A DNA stretch of 39,866 nucleotides from Acidimicrobiia bacterium (lineage in GTDB: Bacteria > Actinomycetota > Acidimicrobiia > Acidimicrobiales > MedAcidi-G1): positions 1 to 39,866 of the forward strand of contig DUAC01000039.1 of the NCBI GenBank assembly GCA_012961035.1. Direction: 5' to 3'. The notes below the pieces were generated by a model. The model was not told the origin of the DNA, did not search any database, and saw only the letters and a program-made list of their open reading frames with translations. Position 1 is the first letter of the stretch, and every line of letters starts with the position of its first letter. Of the stretch, positions 22,794 to 31,474 are shown piece after piece. The translations under genes were made by a program, and so were the position numbers.

Positions 22794-25145
22794 ATGAGCA
22801 TGGCGAACCGATCCGGGGATCCACCGGGCAACCCAGGCGGTGATGGAGGCGACCTCTTCGGTGCCTCCACCGACGACGCCGATGCCGAGGCGCTGCTACT
22901 TGGCCTGAACGAGGAACAGCGTGAGGCGGTGACCACCGAGACCATGCCGCTGGCAATCCATGCCGGAGCCGGATCCGGCAAGACCCGGGTACTCACCCAC
23001 CGCATCGCCTGGCGGTCCCTGACCGGCGAGATCGACCCCCGCCGGGTCCTGGCCCTGACGTTCACACGGAAGGCGGCATCGGAGATGCGCAGCCGCCTCC
23101 GACGGATCGGGATGCGCGACCAGGTGGCCGCCGGGACCTTCCACTCGGTTGCGTACGCCCAGTTGCGGACCTGGTGGCGGGAGAACGACAGGAAGGAACC
23201 GGAGCTCCTCGTTCGCAAGATGGGCTTCGTCGCCCCCCTCCTGCCCCGCGACCACCGGGCCACCGCAGCACTGGACGTGATCGGCGAGATCGAATGGGCC
23301 AAGGCACGGCGCATCCGACCGGGGGCCTACCCGGATGCCGCCGAGGCCGCCGGTCGCACCCCGCCACTCCCCCTTCCCTCCATCGCCAGGATCTTCCAGG
23401 ACTACGAGGACCTGAAGGACTCGCGCCGGATGGTCGACTTCGACGACCTGCTCGACCTGTGTCGAAGCGCAATGTCCACCGACCGACGTTTCGCCGACGC
23501 CCAGAGGTGGCGTTTCCGCCACCTCTTCGTGGACGAATTCCAGGACGTCAACCCTCTGCAGTTCATGCTCCTCACGTCATGGTTGGACGGTCGGCCCGAC
23601 CTCTGCGTCGTCGGCGACCCGAACCAGGCCATCTACGCCTGGAACGGCGCCGACGCCGACTACCTGAACCGCTTCACCACCCACTTCCCGGGTGCCGCCG
23701 TGGTCCGGCTTCGTCAGAACTACCGGAGCACTTCGCAGGTACTGCGAACGGCCGCCGCCGTCCTGGTCGGTCAGGATCCGATGCTCTCGAACCGGGGCCC
23801 GGGCCCCGATCCGGTCGTGGAACAGTACGAGGACCACGAGGCCGAGGCCCGGGGAGTGGTCCGGCGGATCCGCGACCTGAAGGGACCGGACGGCCGCTGG
23901 TCGGACCACGCCATCCTCGTGCGCACTAACGCCCAGACCGAGCCGATGCTCGCCGCCCTCCGCTCGGCGAACGTCCCGTTCCGGACCAGGGCCGGCAGCG
24001 GCCTGCTGGACCGGGCCGACGTGAAGGCCCAACTGAAGGCCCTGGGCCGCAGCGACAGCCCCGTGGCGGACCGGATGGCCGACCTCCGCACGGTCGAGCT
24101 GTCAGCCGACACCGACGACGATCCGGAGGAAGACACCGGCAGGGAGGCGGCGTTCGCCGAGATCCGGCGCATGGCCGACGAATTCCTGTCGCTGGATCCG
24201 GGAGGCACCGGGAGGGGGTTCGTGGCGTGGGTCTGGTCCCAGGGACGCGCCATGGCAGACGACTCCACGGACGCCGTGGAGGTGTCCACCTTCCACGCCG
24301 CCAAGGGACTGGAATGGCCGATCGTGCACGTGGCCGGACTGGAACAGGGCCTGGTCCCCATTGCCCACGCCCGCGACGCCGACGCCCGTGCCGAGGAACG
24401 CCGCCTCCTCTACGTGGCCCTCACGCGGGCCGAGGACCGCCTCTTCCTGACCTGGGCGGCCCGACGCTCGTTCGGCACGCGTTCATCCACCCGAACCCCG
24501 TCCATGTGGCTACCCGACCTGGAGGCTGCGATAGCCGGGCTGGAGCGGCCGCTCGGACGTGCCGAGGGGGCACGACGGGTGGCCGCCATCCGCGAGAGGA
24601 CCAGCCGCGCCGCGCTGCCGGACCATCCGGTCGTGACCGCCCTGCGCGACTACCGCTCCACGGCGGCCCGGGCCGCGAACGTCCCCCCCTACGTGGTGTT
24701 CAACGACGCCACCCTGATCGACCTGATCACCACCTGGCCCTCCACGGTCGGCGAACTGCTGGGGATCACGGGCATCGGACCCACCAAGGCCGATCGCCAC
24801 GGTGCAGCCATCCTGGCCATCCTCGCCGTCAACGACCGCCCTGATCCGCTCCCCATCACGGAAGCCCCCTCCGAGCCCGCACCGGTCACCGCCGCATCGT
24901 TCGATCCGGATGACGTGGATGGTCCCGGCGGGCCCGTCTACGAGGCCCTGAGGGCCTGGCGCTCAGAGGTGTCGCGCTCCGCCGGAATCCCCGCCTACAG
25001 GGTCTTCAACAACCGGACCCTGGACGCCCTGGTGGAATTGCGCCCAGCCGACCTGGAAGGGCTGCTGGAGGTCCCCGGAATAGGTCCCAGGACGGTCGAG
25101 GCCTACGGAGAGGCGATCCTCATGGCCATCACCGGGGCAGGCTGA
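22794..25145 (+). CDS. uvrD2: UvrD2-like superfamily 1 helicase with two HRDC domains
   Basis: This 783-residue ATP-dependent 3'-5' DNA helicase shows Walker A GAGSGKT (58-64), FTRKAASEM, GTFHS, Walker B FVDEFQDVNPLQ, QNYRST, STFHAAKGLEW and YVALTRAEDRL. The 2B region is short, as in mycobacterial UvrD2. The C-terminus carries two related HRDC domains (about 611-678 and 713-781), each with the pattern LRxxRSxxARxxxxPxYxVFNxxTL and ending in GIGPxK/T. They are joined by an acidic Pro-rich linker. Mycobacterial UvrD2 has one HRDC domain plus a tetracysteine motif; the latter is absent here. A tandem duplication is likely. The 3' end overlaps the convergent exonuclease gene by 17 bases. Confidence 0.92.
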   Translation: MSMANRSGDPPGNPGGDGGDLFGASTDDADAEALLLGLNEEQREAVTTETMPLAIHAGAGSGKTRVLTHRIAWRSLTGEIDPRRVLALTFTRKAASEMRSRLRRIGMRDQVAAGTFHSVAYAQLRTWWRENDRKEPELLVRKMGFVAPLLPRDHRATAALDVIGEIEWAKARRIRPGAYPDAAEAAGRTPPLPLPSIARIFQDYEDLKDSRRMVDFDDLLDLCRSAMSTDRRFADAQRWRFRHLFVDEFQDVNPLQFMLLTSWLDGRPDLCVVGDPNQAIYAWNGADADYLNRFTTHFPGAAVVRLRQNYRSTSQVLRTAAAVLVGQDPMLSNRGPGPDPVVEQYEDHEAEARGVVRRIRDLKGPDGRWSDHAILVRTNAQTEPMLAALRSANVPFRTRAGSGLLDRADVKAQLKALGRSDSPVADRMADLRTVELSADTDDDPEEDTGREAAFAEIRRMADEFLSLDPGGTGRGFVAWVWSQGRAMADDSTDAVEVSTFHAAKGLEWPIVHVAGLEQGLVPIAHARDADARAEERRLLYVALTRAEDRLFLTWAARRSFGTRSSTRTPSMWLPDLEAAIAGLERPLGRAEGARRVAAIRERTSRAALPDHPVVTALRDYRSTAARAANVPPYVVFNDATLIDLITTWPSTVGELLGITGIGPTKADRHGAAILAILAVNDRPDPLPITEAPSEPAPVTAASFDPDDVDGPGGPVYEALRAWRSEVSRSAGIPAYRVFNNRTLDALVELRPADLEGLLEVPGIGPRTVEAYGEAILMAITGAG

Positions 25146-25920
25146 AAGCGAAGTCGGCAACCACGGGCGCATGGTCGCTGGGCTTCTCGCCCTTGCGTTC
25201 GTTGCGGTCCACGATGACGAAGTCGAGGGCGGCCGCAGCCGGCACCGAGGCGTAGACGAGGTCGATCCGCATCCCCATCCGCTTGTAGAACGCTCCACCC
25301 CTGTAGTCCCACCAGGAATGCAGGCCGGCCGCGTCGAACCGCTGGCGGAACACGTCGGTGAAGCCGAGGGCCACCAGCCGGGCCAGGGCGTCGCGTTCGG
25401 GCACCGTCACATGCGTCATGCCCTCCAGGTCGGCCGGCTTCCAGACGTCCCGATCATCGGGCGCCACGTTGAAGTCGCCCACCACCACCACCGGCTGTGT
25501 GGCGGGATCTGTGTTGGCCGCCAGGTCGTCATGGAGCCGCCCCAGCCAGTCCAGCTTGTAGCGGTAGTGGTCGTGGTCCACCTCGCGGCCGTTCGGCACG
25601 TAACAGCACGCCACCCGAATCCCGTCGCAGGTCGCCCAGATGATCCTGGCGTCCGGATCGGGATCGTCGCGACCATCGGCGAAGCCCGAACGCACGTCGG
25701 TCAGGCCCACCCGTGAGATCACGGCCACACCGTTCCAACGGCCTTCGCCGTGGTGGGCCGACTCGTATCCCAACGCCGTGAACCGCTCATGGGGGAATGC
25801 CTCGTCGGTCATCTTCGTCTCCTGGAGGCAGAGCACGTCGGGTCCGACGGCGCTGATCCACGCCTCGACCCGATCGATCCGGGCCTTCAGGGAGTTGACG
25901 TTCCAGGTGACGATGCGCAT
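25129..25920 (-). CDS. xthA: Exodeoxyribonuclease III
   Basis: This AP endonuclease and 3' exonuclease of base-excision repair has 263 residues from the ATG at 25920. Motifs present are WNVNSLKAR (6-14), LQETK with the metal-binding Glu, RWNGVAVISR, YVPNG, GDFNVAP, the W-W-D-Y-R region followed by RIDLVYAS, and the catalytic PSDHAPV. TACCCT lies 8 bases upstream of the ATG. An adjacent GTG one codon earlier is also possible. The gene converges on uvrD2 with a 17-base overlap of coding ends. Confidence 0.95.
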   Translation of the reverse strand: MRIVTWNVNSLKARIDRVEAWISAVGPDVLCLQETKMTDEAFPHERFTALGYESAHHGEGRWNGVAVISRVGLTDVRSGFADGRDDPDPDARIIWATCDGIRVACCYVPNGREVDHDHYRYKLDWLGRLHDDLAANTDPATQPVVVVGDFNVAPDDRDVWKPADLEGMTHVTVPERDALARLVALGFTDVFRQRFDAAGLHSWWDYRGGAFYKRMGMRIDLVYASVPAAAALDFVIVDRNERKGEKPSDHAPVVADFAFSLPR

Positions 25921-25928
25921 CACGGGCG

Positions 25929-25934
25929 AGGGTA
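25929..25934 (-). promoter_or_regulatory. Leaderless -10 box of xthA
   Basis: TACCCT on the minus strand ends 8 bases before the ATG at 25920. Confidence 0.45.
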
Positions 25935-25957
25935 GCCCTGTCCGGTGCGCCCGCCGG

Positions 25958-26605
25958 TCAGCCCAACCGGATCCCGAGCACCTGCTCCAGCTCGGCGATG
26001 GCCGTGGCCGGGTCGCCGACCTTGATGGTGGTCATTCCCATTGCCCTCGCAGGCTTCAGGTTCACGCCCAGGTCGTCCAGGAACACGCATGCCGAGGGCT
26101 CCACGTCCAACCGCTCGCAGGCCAGCGCATAGAAGGCCGGCTCCGGCTTCCGGCAACCGACCACGCTGGACTCCACCACCACGTCGAACATGTCGACCAC
26201 CTCCAGCACGGCGCTCCGCCCGACCTCCTGGTCGGCCAACGGGGTGATGTTGTTGGTGAGGAGTGCTGTCCGCAACGTCGAACCACAGCGCCTCAGCGCC
26301 TCCACCATGGCCGGCCGGAGCTCGCCGTCCAGACCGGCCAGGATCCGGGTGGCGTCCACCTCCAGGCCCAGGGCAGCCGCCTCGGCCTCGAACACCCGGC
26401 AGAACTCGGAGGTGTCCACCTCCCGCCTCTCGAACCGTGCCCAGGCGTTGGTGTCGGGGTTCGTCGAGTTGATGCGCCGGACCGTGTCCGGCGGCAGGCC
26501 CGCCTCGGCCTCGTAGGCGGCGAAGGCATCGAAGGGGCTTGTCAGGATGACCCCTCCGAAGTCGAAGAGGACCGCCTCTGGAACGGGTGAGGTGGGGCCG
26601 GGCAT
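25958..26605 (-). CDS. HAD-superfamily hydrolase (ACAD10/epoxide-hydrolase N-domain type)
   Basis: The protein has 215 residues with HAD motif I in AVLFDFGGVIL (Asp nucleophile), motif II LLTNN, motif III Lys in GCRKPEPAFY and motif IV FLDDLGVNLKPAR. DFGGV rather than DxDGT, with a helical cap inserted after motif I, is typical of the subgroup related to the N-terminal phosphatase of soluble epoxide hydrolase and ACAD10. The start at ATG 26605 follows TACGCT by 6 bases. Longer frames upstream overlap ettA. The substrate is unknown. Confidence 0.87.
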   Translation of the reverse strand: MPGPTSPVPEAVLFDFGGVILTSPFDAFAAYEAEAGLPPDTVRRINSTNPDTNAWARFERREVDTSEFCRVFEAEAAALGLEVDATRILAGLDGELRPAMVEALRRCGSTLRTALLTNNITPLADQEVGRSAVLEVVDMFDVVVESSVVGCRKPEPAFYALACERLDVEPSACVFLDDLGVNLKPARAMGMTTIKVGDPATAIAELEQVLGIRLG

Positions 26606-26611
26606 CAGGCG

Positions 26612-26617
26612 AGCGTA
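26612..26617 (-). promoter_or_regulatory. Leaderless -10 box of the HAD gene
   Basis: TACGCT on the minus strand ends 6 bases before the ATG at 26605. It sits within the 64-base divergent gap shared with ettA. Confidence 0.5.
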
Positions 26618-26655
26618 GGTACCTGCCGGCCACGGGGCCACGCCGGGACCCCCGG

Positions 26656-26661
26656 TAGCCT
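26656..26661 (+). promoter_or_regulatory. Leaderless -10 box of ettA
   Basis: TAGCCT ends 8 bases before the ettA ATG at 26670. Confidence 0.5.
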
Positions 26662-26669
26662 CTGCGCCC

Positions 26670-28367
26670 ATGGGAGCCCAGTTCATCTTCACCATGCAGC
26701 GCGTCGGCCGCTTCCACCCGCCCGACCGGGATGTGCTGCGCGACATCACCCTGGCGTTCTACCCGGGCGCCAAGATCGGCGTGCTGGGCGCCAACGGGTC
26801 GGGCAAGTCGTCGCTGCTGCGGATCATGGCCGGGGTGGACGACGGCTTCACCGGCGATGCCAGGCTCACGGATGGCTTCACCGTCGGGCTCCTGGAACAG
26901 GAACCCACCCTGGACGCCACGACCGATGTGCAGGGCAACGTCATGGCCGGGGTGGGCGCTGTCGCCGGACTACTCACGCGCTACGAGGAGGTCCTGGCCG
27001 GCTGGAGCGACCCGGAGGCCGACTACGAGAAGTTGGGATCCGACCAGGCGGAGCTGGAGAAGAAGATCGAGGCGGCCGGCGCCTGGGACCTGCAGCGCAC
27101 CATCGAGATAGCGATGGATGCCCTCCGACTGCCACCGGGGGATGCTGACGTCTCGATCCTCTCCGGTGGCGAACGCAGGCGGATCGCCCTCTGCCGACTC
27201 CTGCTGTCGCGTCCGGACCTGCTGCTGCTGGACGAACCCACCAACCACCTGGACGCCGAGTCGGTGGCCTGGCTGGAACGCACCCTGCGCGACTACCAGG
27301 GCACCGTGGTGGCCATCACCCACGATCGCTACTTCCTGGACAACGTGGCCGGCTGGATCCTGGAACTGGACCGCGGCAGGGGCATCCCCTACGAGGGCAA
27401 CTACTCGGGATGGCTGGAGCAGAAACAGGCACGCCTCGCCTCCGAGGAGAGGGTCGACTCCGCACGCCAGCGCACCATCCAGCGCGAGCTGGAATGGGTG
27501 CGGATGGCACCGAAGGCCCGCCAGTCCAAAGGGCGGGCCCGGCTGAACTCCTACGACCGGCTGGTGACCGAGGCCGCCGACACCGAGCGCCGGGCCAGGG
27601 ACCTGCAGATCGACATTCCGGCCAACCAGCGCCTGGGCGACCAGGTGATCGAGGTGGACCACCTGTCGAAGGGCTTCGGAGACCGGCTGCTCATCGACGA
27701 CCTCTCGTTCTCGCTTCCGCCGGCCGGCATCGTCGGGGTGATCGGCGGCAACGGCGCCGGCAAGACGACCCTCTTCCGGATGATCATGGCCGCTGCCGAC
27801 GGGTCGGCCAGTGGCGACACCGCACCGGACTCCGGCGAACTCCGGATCGGCCACACCGTCGAGTTGGGGTACGTGGACCAGTCCAGGGACAGCCTCGACC
27901 CGGACCGCACCGTCTACCAGGAGATCACCGACGACCGGGAGTTCATCCAGGTGGGCCGCCGGGAGGTCAACGGCAGGGCCTACGTGGCGTCGTTCAACTT
28001 CAAGGGTTCCGACCAGCAGAAGCGGGTCGGAGACCTGTCCGGGGGCGAACGCAACCGGGTCCACCTGGCCAAGGTGCTGCGCAGCGGCGCCAACGTGCTG
28101 CTCCTGGACGAGCCCACAAACGACCTGGACATCGACACCCTCCGGGCACTGGAGTCGGGGCTGGACGCCTACGCCGGCTGTGCGGTGATCATCAGCCACG
28201 ATCGCTGGTTCCTGGACAGGGTCGCCACGCACGTCCTGGCCTTCGAGGGTGGCTCCCAGGTCCGCTGGTTCGAGGGCAACTTCACCGAGTACGAGGCGTA
28301 CAGGAGGAAGGAGTTGGGCATGGACGACCAGCCCCACCGCATGAAGTACAAGCCGCTGGTCCGATGA
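26670..28367 (+). CDS. ettA: Energy-dependent translational throttle protein EttA (ABC-F)
   Basis: EttA is a soluble ABC-F ATPase that binds the ribosomal E site and gates the first elongation step according to ATP/ADP ratio. The protein has 565 residues, close to the E. coli protein. It has two ABC domains: the first with GANGSGKSS (40-48), LSGGE (164-168) and LLLLDEPTNHLD; the second with GGNGAGKTT, LSGGERNR and LLLDEPTNDLD. The linker carries the KARQSKGRARLNSYDRL segment typical of ABC-F proteins, and no membrane domain is present. A small membrane-protein gene overlaps its stop in ATGA. Confidence 0.95.
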   Translation: MGAQFIFTMQRVGRFHPPDRDVLRDITLAFYPGAKIGVLGANGSGKSSLLRIMAGVDDGFTGDARLTDGFTVGLLEQEPTLDATTDVQGNVMAGVGAVAGLLTRYEEVLAGWSDPEADYEKLGSDQAELEKKIEAAGAWDLQRTIEIAMDALRLPPGDADVSILSGGERRRIALCRLLLSRPDLLLLDEPTNHLDAESVAWLERTLRDYQGTVVAITHDRYFLDNVAGWILELDRGRGIPYEGNYSGWLEQKQARLASEERVDSARQRTIQRELEWVRMAPKARQSKGRARLNSYDRLVTEAADTERRARDLQIDIPANQRLGDQVIEVDHLSKGFGDRLLIDDLSFSLPPAGIVGVIGGNGAGKTTLFRMIMAAADGSASGDTAPDSGELRIGHTVELGYVDQSRDSLDPDRTVYQEITDDREFIQVGRREVNGRAYVASFNFKGSDQQKRVGDLSGGERNRVHLAKVLRSGANVLLLDEPTNDLDIDTLRALESGLDAYAGCAVIISHDRWFLDRVATHVLAFEGGSQVRWFEGNFTEYEAYRRKELGMDDQPHRMKYKPLVR

Positions 28368-28711
28368 GCGCAGCCGACGCCCGTACCCGTCTGCTGGCCC
28401 CCGGAACCATCCGCGGCATTGCGCTCCTGCTCTGCGCCACCGGCGTCGTCGGCATGATCGTCACCTCGATAGCCGACAACGTGGACGCCGCCATCGCCTT
28501 CGGCTTCGTGGGCGCCACCGGTGCGCTCGCCCTGCTGCTGGTCGGCGTGCTGGTCCCCGCCGTGGAGGCCGCTTCGGCCTGGGACGAGGAGCAGGCGGCA
28601 GGGGTGGAGGACGGGATTCAACGCCTGGTGGACGCCGGGGCCGACGAAGACGACATCCGGACCACGGTCCGCGCCGCCATCCAGCTGGGCCGACGCTCGG
28701 CCGGCGACTGA
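28364..28711 (+). CDS. Small two-helix membrane protein, function unknown
   Basis: The protein has 115 residues with two hydrophobic segments (about 17-36 and 43-66), followed by an acidic, helical cytoplasmic tail of about 45 residues. I do not recognise the family. Its ATG overlaps the ettA TGA by four bases, implying coupled translation. cysQ follows after 11 bases, so the run ettA to nucS may be one transcript. Confidence 0.75.
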   Translation: MSAADARTRLLAPGTIRGIALLLCATGVVGMIVTSIADNVDAAIAFGFVGATGALALLLVGVLVPAVEAASAWDEEQAAGVEDGIQRLVDAGADEDDIRTTVRAAIQLGRRSAGD

Positions 28712-28722
28712 GCAGCCTGCAC

Positions 28723-29487
28723 ATGGCCACCCCCGAGGACCATTCCCTGGCCGCGGACCTGGCCAGCCGGGCCGGCGTGCTCCTGCTCGCCATCCGGGAC
28801 CGGCTCGCAGCCGATGGAGCGCCGTCGGCGGTGCTGAAGCACGAAGGCGACCGGCAATCCCACGAATTCCTGATGGCGGCACTGGCCGAGCAACGTCCCA
28901 CCGACGCGGTCCTGTCCGAGGAGGGAACGGCGCACGCCGTGCATCCGGATCGGGCCGGTGCCGACCGGACCTGGATCATCGACCCGGTGGACGGCACCCG
29001 GGAGTACAGCGAACCACCCAGGTCCGACTGGGCGGTCCACGTGGCCCTGGTGGAGGCGGGTCGCCCGACGGCCGGAGCCGTGGCGCTGCCGGCCCTGGGC
29101 CTGACGCTCTCCACCGCTGACCGGACCCTGGGCGCGGGACTGCCTCCCGTCGGCACCAGTCCCCGGATGGTGGTGAGCAGGTCGCGACCCCCGGCCGAGG
29201 CCGTCGCCGTCTGCAGGGCACTCGGCGGCGAGCTGGTCGAGATGGGCTCGGCGGGTGCCAAGGCCATGGCCGTGGTGCGCGGCGAGGTGGACGCATACGT
29301 GCATTCGGGCGGACAGTACGAGTGGGACAGTTGCGCCCCGGTGGCCGTGGCCGAGGCAGCCGGCCTGCACACCTCGCGGATCGACGGGTCGCCGCTTGCG
29401 TACAACCGCCCGGACCCGTACCTCCCGGACCTGGTCATCTGCAGGGCCGAGCTGGCCGACGCCATCCTGTCGGCCCTGGCGGGCTGA
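28723..29487 (+). CDS. cysQ: 3'(2'),5'-bisphosphate nucleotidase CysQ-like
   Basis: This inositol-monophosphatase-fold enzyme of 254 residues probably hydrolyses 3'-phosphoadenosine 5'-phosphate from sulfate assimilation, or inositol monophosphates. Metal-binding motifs are LSEEG (Glu66, Glu67), [12 protein letters not shown] (Asp87, Asp90, Gly91, Thr92) and the second signature [15 protein letters not shown] with Asp202. The motif spacing and DxxDGTxE resemble CysQ more than SuhB. nucS starts 4 bases after the stop. Confidence 0.87.
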   Translation: MATPEDHSLAADLASRAGVLLLAIRDRLAADGAPSAVLKHEGDRQSHEFLMAALAEQRPTDAVLSEEGTAHAVHPDRAGADRTWIIDPVDGTREYSEPPRSDWAVHVALVEAGRPTAGAVALPALGLTLSTADRTLGAGLPPVGTSPRMVVSRSRPPAEAVAVCRALGGELVEMGSAGAKAMAVVRGEVDAYVHSGGQYEWDSCAPVAVAEAAGLHTSRIDGSPLAYNRPDPYLPDLVICRAELADAILSALAG

Positions 29488-29491
29488 GCCG

Positions 29492-30184
29492 GTGCGCCTG
29501 GTAATCGCCCGCTGCACCGTGGACTACGAGGGACGCCTGACCGCCCACCTGCCCGAGGCCGTCCGCCTCCTCATGGTCAAGGCCGACGGATGCGTGGCGA
29601 TCCATGCGGACGGCGGGGCCTACAAGCCCTTGAACTGGATGACCTCGCCCAACACGCTGGCCATCGACGGGGACCCGGATGACGAGGACGGGGCCGGGGC
29701 CGAGGCCGTCTGGACGGTCCGGAACCCGGCGGGCGAGGTACTCACCATCACCCTGCACGAGGTCCTGTCAGACGTCTCCCACGAGATGGGACCGGACCCG
29801 GGCCTCCAGAAGGACGGTGTGGAAGCCCACCTCCAGGCACTCCTGGCCGCAGATCCGACCACCATGGGCGATGGGCTGCGCCTGGTGCGCCGCGAGTACC
29901 CCACCGACATCGGTCCGGTGGACCTCCTCTGCCGGGACGCCGACGGCGTGGCCGTCGCGGTCGAGGTGAAGCGGCGTGGGGAGATCGACGGCGTCGAGCA
30001 GCTCACCCGCTACCTGGACTTCCTGAACCGGGACCCGATGCTGCGACCGGTCCGCGGGGTCTTCGTGGCACAGGAGATCAAGCCACAGGCCCGGGTGCTG
30101 GCCGAGGACCGGGGCATCGGCTGCGTGGTCGTCGACTACGACGAGCTGCGTGGCATCAGGTCCAACGAGCTGAAGCTCTTCTGA
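29492..30184 (+). CDS. nucS: Mismatch-specific endonuclease NucS/EndoMS
   Basis: NucS makes double-strand cuts at mismatches and provides non-canonical mismatch repair in actinobacteria and archaea that lack MutS/MutL. The protein has 230 residues. An N-terminal DNA-binding/dimerisation domain includes the conserved YKPLNWM (44-50). The RecB-like nuclease core shows Asp144 in IGPVDLL, Glu158 and Lys160 in VEVKRR, and [10 protein letters not shown]. The C-terminus ends in NELKLF, which resembles the QLxLF clamp-binding consensus. The GTG at 29492 is 4 bases after cysQ; the longer open frame overlaps cysQ and is rejected. Confidence 0.95.
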   Translation: MRLVIARCTVDYEGRLTAHLPEAVRLLMVKADGCVAIHADGGAYKPLNWMTSPNTLAIDGDPDDEDGAGAEAVWTVRNPAGEVLTITLHEVLSDVSHEMGPDPGLQKDGVEAHLQALLAADPTTMGDGLRLVRREYPTDIGPVDLLCRDADGVAVAVEVKRRGEIDGVEQLTRYLDFLNRDPMLRPVRGVFVAQEIKPQARVLAEDRGIGCVVVDYDELRGIRSNELKLF

Positions 30185-30201
30185 GGTACGGGACCGACTG
30201 C

Positions 30202-31407
30202 GTGAGGGTCGACCTGGCGATCGTGGGTGGTGGTCCTGCCGGATCGGCTGCGGCCATAACCGCCTCCAGGGCGGGGATGTCGGTACTCCTCGTGGACAAG
30301 GCCACCTTCCCCCGGGAGAAGTGCTGCGGTGACGGCCTCACGGCACTGGCCCTCCGGCTGGGAGAGGGCCTCGGCCTGGACCCGTCGCCCATCGAGGGCT
30401 GGCAGGAGGTGGAGGACCTTGTGATCCACCCGCCGGGAGGGCGGTCCACCCGATACCCGCTCCCGCGGGGTGACGGCCTCTACGCGGCGGTGGTACCGCG
30501 ACTGGAGTACGACGCAGCGCTGCTGGACCTGGCCCGTTCGGCCGGTGCCGAGGTCCGGGACGGCCACGGCCTGACGGGGATCAGCGTGGACGACGGGTCG
30601 GCGACGCTCGAGGTCGATGGCCTCGGGACCGTCCGGGCCACGACGGTGGTGGCCGCAGACGGCATGTGGTCCCCGACCCGCAGGCTGCTGGGCCTGGCTT
30701 CCAGCGGCTACCGCGGTGAATGGCAGGCCTTCCGGCAGTACGTGGCTGACGTCGGACCGGCGGCCGCCGACCTGCACGTCTGGTTCGAACCGGACCTCCT
30801 GCCCGGCTATGCGTGGTCGTTCCCCCTGCCGGACGGTCGGGCCAACGTCGGCTTCGGAGTGCTGCGGGGCGGCCGGGTGGCCGTGGGCGACACCGGGCGG
30901 ATCTGGGACGGCCTCATGGATAGACCGTCCATACGGGCCGTCCTGGGCAACGATGCACGCCCGGAGGGGCGACGGTCCGCCTGGCCCATCCCGGCCCGGG
31001 TGGACGCCGCCGTGCTGGACCATGGACCGGTCCTGTTCGTCGGGGATGCCGCATCGGCAACCGACGCCCTGACCGGCGAGGGAATCGGCCAGGCCCTGCA
31101 GACCGGGATCCTGGCGGCCGAAGCGGCACTGGCCGGCGGAACGGCAGTCGAGGTGGCGGCCCTCTACAGGCGGACGGTTCGACGGGAGCTGGTCGCCGAC
31201 CACCGGATGTCGGTTGCGCTCCAGTGGATGCTGGCCAGACCGCCCGGCGCCCGGATGGCCCTGTGGACGACCGGACTGATGCCATGGACCCGTCGCAACT
31301 TCGCCCGCTGGCTGTTCGAGGACTATCCCCGGGCCCTGCTTGCCACGCCGCGGCGCTGGAAGCGGGGTTCACTCTCAGCCCCGGGCGCCTATCTCGGCGG
31401 CGACTGA
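30202..31407 (+). CDS. Geranylgeranyl reductase family FAD oxidoreductase
   Basis: The protein has 401 residues with an FAD-binding Rossmann motif IVGGGPAGSAAA (7-18), the family's EKCCGDGLT (39-47) and a second FAD motif FVGDAASATDALTGEGI. This family reduces isoprenoid double bonds, as in menaquinone tail or chlorophyll side-chain reduction. A menaquinone or polyprenyl role is plausible in actinobacteria but is not shown here. The C-terminal 70 residues are basic and Trp-rich and may associate with the membrane. The GTG start lies 17 bases after nucS. Confidence 0.88.
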   Translation: MRVDLAIVGGGPAGSAAAITASRAGMSVLLVDKATFPREKCCGDGLTALALRLGEGLGLDPSPIEGWQEVEDLVIHPPGGRSTRYPLPRGDGLYAAVVPRLEYDAALLDLARSAGAEVRDGHGLTGISVDDGSATLEVDGLGTVRATTVVAADGMWSPTRRLLGLASSGYRGEWQAFRQYVADVGPAAADLHVWFEPDLLPGYAWSFPLPDGRANVGFGVLRGGRVAVGDTGRIWDGLMDRPSIRAVLGNDARPEGRRSAWPIPARVDAAVLDHGPVLFVGDAASATDALTGEGIGQALQTGILAAEAALAGGTAVEVAALYRRTVRRELVADHRMSVALQWMLARPPGARMALWTTGLMPWTRRNFARWLFEDYPRALLATPRRWKRGSLSAPGAYLGGD

Positions 31408-31462
31408 ACCCCTCCCCACGAGCCCGGGAACCCACCGAATCGGGACCCGGACCGACCTCCCG

Positions 31463-31468
31463 TAGGCT
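31463..31468 (+). promoter_or_regulatory. Leaderless -10 box of the PAP2 gene
   Basis: TAGGCT ends 6 bases before the GTG at 31475. Confidence 0.5.
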
Positions 31469-31474
31469 GGATCC

